Part shown: positions 62,344 through 64,000 of the stretch, in pieces
Layout: every line of letters begins with the position of its first letter
Numbering within the stretch: position 1 is the first letter of the stretch
NCBI GenBank assembly: GCA_037893225.1
Contig: JAZGUH010000208.1
Span: 62,001 to 126,000, forward strand
Reading direction: 5' to 3'
DNA: 64,000 bases
Source: Hippasteria phrygiana
Taxonomy: Eukaryota > Echinodermata > Asteroidea > Valvatida > Goniasteridae
Program-made: the position numbers and the translations under genes
The notes under the pieces: model-generated
Databases searched by the model: none
Told to the model about the DNA's origin: nothing
The model's input: only the letters and a program-made list of their open reading frames with translations

Positions 62344-64000
62344 GCGATGGTCTCAAATTGTTGCGCTAGATCTAAGCTACCCATACTTGACCAAAAATTA
62401 CTGGATTTGGTCAATATCCCGTTCAATTATGAACAGGGAAAGGAGGGGCGTTCATCTGAAAATTTGGCAAACGTTAAGCAGCCACAATACAGTAAACGGG
62501 AGAACGCAAACAGAGTTCACGGGAAGAAATTTGTTGCGAGGTTTAAATTTTCTCGAAAAGTTATAACGCTGTAAAGCTGGCGATGGTCTGAAATTGTTGC
62601 GCTAGATCTAAGCTATCCATACGTGTAAAAGTTACTGGATTTGGTCAATATCCCATTCAATTATGAAAAGGGAAATGAGGGGCGTTCATCTGAAAATGTG
62701 GCAAACGTTAAGCAGCCACAATGCAGTAAACAGGAGAACGCACACAGAGTTCACGGGAAGACATTTGTTGCGAGGTTTGAATTTTCTTGAAGAGTTCTAA
62801 CGCTCTGAAGCTGGCGATAGTCTCAAATTGTTGCGCTAGATCTAAGCTACCCATACGTGTGAAAATTACTGGATTTGGTCAATATCCCGTTCAATTATGA
62901 ACAGGGAAAGGAGGGGCGTTCATCTGAACATTTGGCAAACGTTAAGCAGCCACAATGCAGTAAACGGGAGAACGCAAACAGAGTTCACGGGAAGAAATTT
63001 GTTGCGAGGTTTAAATTTTCTCGAAAAGTTCTAACGCTGTAAAGCTGGCGATGGTCTCAAATTGTTGCGCTAGATCTAAGCTATCCATACGTATAAAAGT
63101 TACTGGATTTGGTCAATATCCCATTCAATTATGAAAAGGGAAATGAGGGGCGTTCATCTGAAAATGTGGCAAACGTTAAGCAGTCACAATGCAGTAAACG
63201 GAAGAACGCACACAGAGTTCACGGGAAGAAATTTGTTGCGAGGTTTGAATTTTCTCGAAGAGTTCTAACACTGTGAAGCTGGCGATGGTCTCAAATTGTT
63301 GCGCTGGATCTAAGCTACCCATACGTATAAAAGTTACTGGATTTGGTCAATATTCCATTCAATTATGAACAGGGAAAGGAGGGCGTTCATCTGAAAATGT
63401 GGCAAACGTTAAGCAGTCACAATGTAGTAAACGGGAGAACGCACACAGAGTTCACGGGAAGAAATTTGTTGCGAGGTTTGATTTTTCTCGAAGAGTTCTA
63501 ACGCTGTGAAGCTGGCGATGGTCTTAAATTGTTGCGCTGGATCTAAGCTACCCATACGTATAAAAGTTACTGGATTTGGTCAATATCCCATTCAATTATG
63601 AAAAGGGAAAGGAGGGGCGTTCATCTGAAAATGTGGCAAACGTTAAGCAGTCACAATGCAGTAAACGGAAGAACGCACACAGAGTTCACGGGAAGAAATT
63701 TGTTGCGAGGTTTGAATTTTCTTGAAGAGTTCTAACGCTGTGAAGCTGGCGATGGTCTCAAATTGTTGCGCTATATCTAAGCTACCCACAGGTGTAAAAA
63801 TGACTGGATTTGGTCAATATACCATTCAATTATGAACAGGGAAAGGAGGGGCGTTCATCTGAAAATGTGGCAAACGTTAAGCAGTCACAATGCAGTAAAC
63901 GGAAGAACGCACACAGAGTTCACGGGAAGAAATTTGTTGCGAGGTTTGAATTTTCTCGAAGAGTTCTAACGCTGTGAAGCTGGCGATGGTCTCAAATTGT
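62344..64000 (+). repeat. 1872-bp 8-mer HOR, copy 5, cut by the right edge
   Basis: Seven complete monomers (62344, 62580, 62814, 63048, 63282, 63515, 63749) and the first 18 bp of the eighth (63983). The 8-mer array clearly continues to the right. Confidence 0.94.

Larger units (their letters stand above)
1..64000 (+). repeat. Satellite DNA array, ~234-bp monomer, organised in higher-order repeats
   Basis: The motif GCGATGGTCT (or a one- to two-base variant) recurs every 233, 234 or 236 bp from 51 to 63983, giving 274 complete monomers. All have the same orientation; I found no inversion. Exceptions in length are 207, 228 and 232 bp and are listed separately. One 234-bp monomer counted by hand has 40 C, 57 G and 11 CpG. 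Nothing unrelated to the monomer is present anywhere, so every stretch without a gene is satellite. Tandem arrays of this size with multi-monomer periodicity are typical of eukaryotic centromeric and pericentromeric satellites (established knowledge). That this one is centromeric is inference; the family is not one I recognise. Confidence 0.98.

Noticed and set aside
1..64000. CRISPR array
   Set aside because: The whole 234-bp period is conserved. There are no short direct repeats separated by unique spacers and no cas genes.
1..64000. Hammerhead ribozyme, known from some animal satellites
   Set aside because: I looked for the CTGANGA core on both strands of the monomer and found none.
1..64000. 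rDNA spacer, telomeric repeat or coding minisatellite
   Set aside because: There is no rRNA-like sequence, no short telomere-type motif, and monomer lengths of 233, 234 and 236 bp do not keep any reading frame.

Overview
The whole 64 kb is one uninterrupted tandem satellite array. I can place 274 complete monomers and two partial ones (1-50 and 63983-64000), all head to tail on the + strand, normally 233, 234 or 236 bp long and about 41% G+C (hand count of one monomer). I found no transposon, unique-sequence island, RNA gene or credible protein gene. An array of this kind points to a eukaryote, most likely centromeric or pericentromeric heterochromatin. I do not recognise the family and cannot name the organism.

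Monomers are numbered here from the base that starts GCGATGGTCT. Main classes: A (236 bp; TTGACCAAAAA block; 65 full-length copies plus 8 shortened ones), B (234 bp; TATAAAAG or GTGTAAAAG block, GAAATGAGGGG), C (233 bp; one G fewer in the purine tract, AGGAGGGCG) and X (234 bp; starts GCGATGGTCTTAAATTG). Later variants are D1 (CACAGGTG), D2 (AGGAAAAGG), a 228-bp form and a 207-bp truncated A. These are arranged in higher-order repeats (HORs), and the HOR type changes along the window.

Layout: 51-10587 is mainly ~703-bp trimers (A plus two others), with one pentamer and one tetramer, grouped into longer super-units of 2.6-3.7 kb. 10588-29822 holds HORs each ending in the 207-bp monomer; their lengths (1613 to 3723 bp) differ by whole monomers. 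29823-33571 is a transition zone. 33572-38243 is a near-perfect 2336-bp tandem duplication. 38244-41041 ends in a 929-bp duplication. 41042-46431 is dominated by a 2812-bp 12-mer present in two copies. 46432-53450 is a mosaic of these types. 53451-64000 is a very homogeneous 1872-bp 8-mer that runs off the right edge.

There is no gene pathway to describe. What the sequence shows is a history of in-register unequal exchange and local amplification. Class A is the most interesting part: its diagnostic block is an exact inverted copy of a sequence 10 bp further along in the same monomer. This creates a 9-bp-stem hairpin beside a second dyad that is also strengthened in class A, and it removes the TATA-like motif found in most other monomers.
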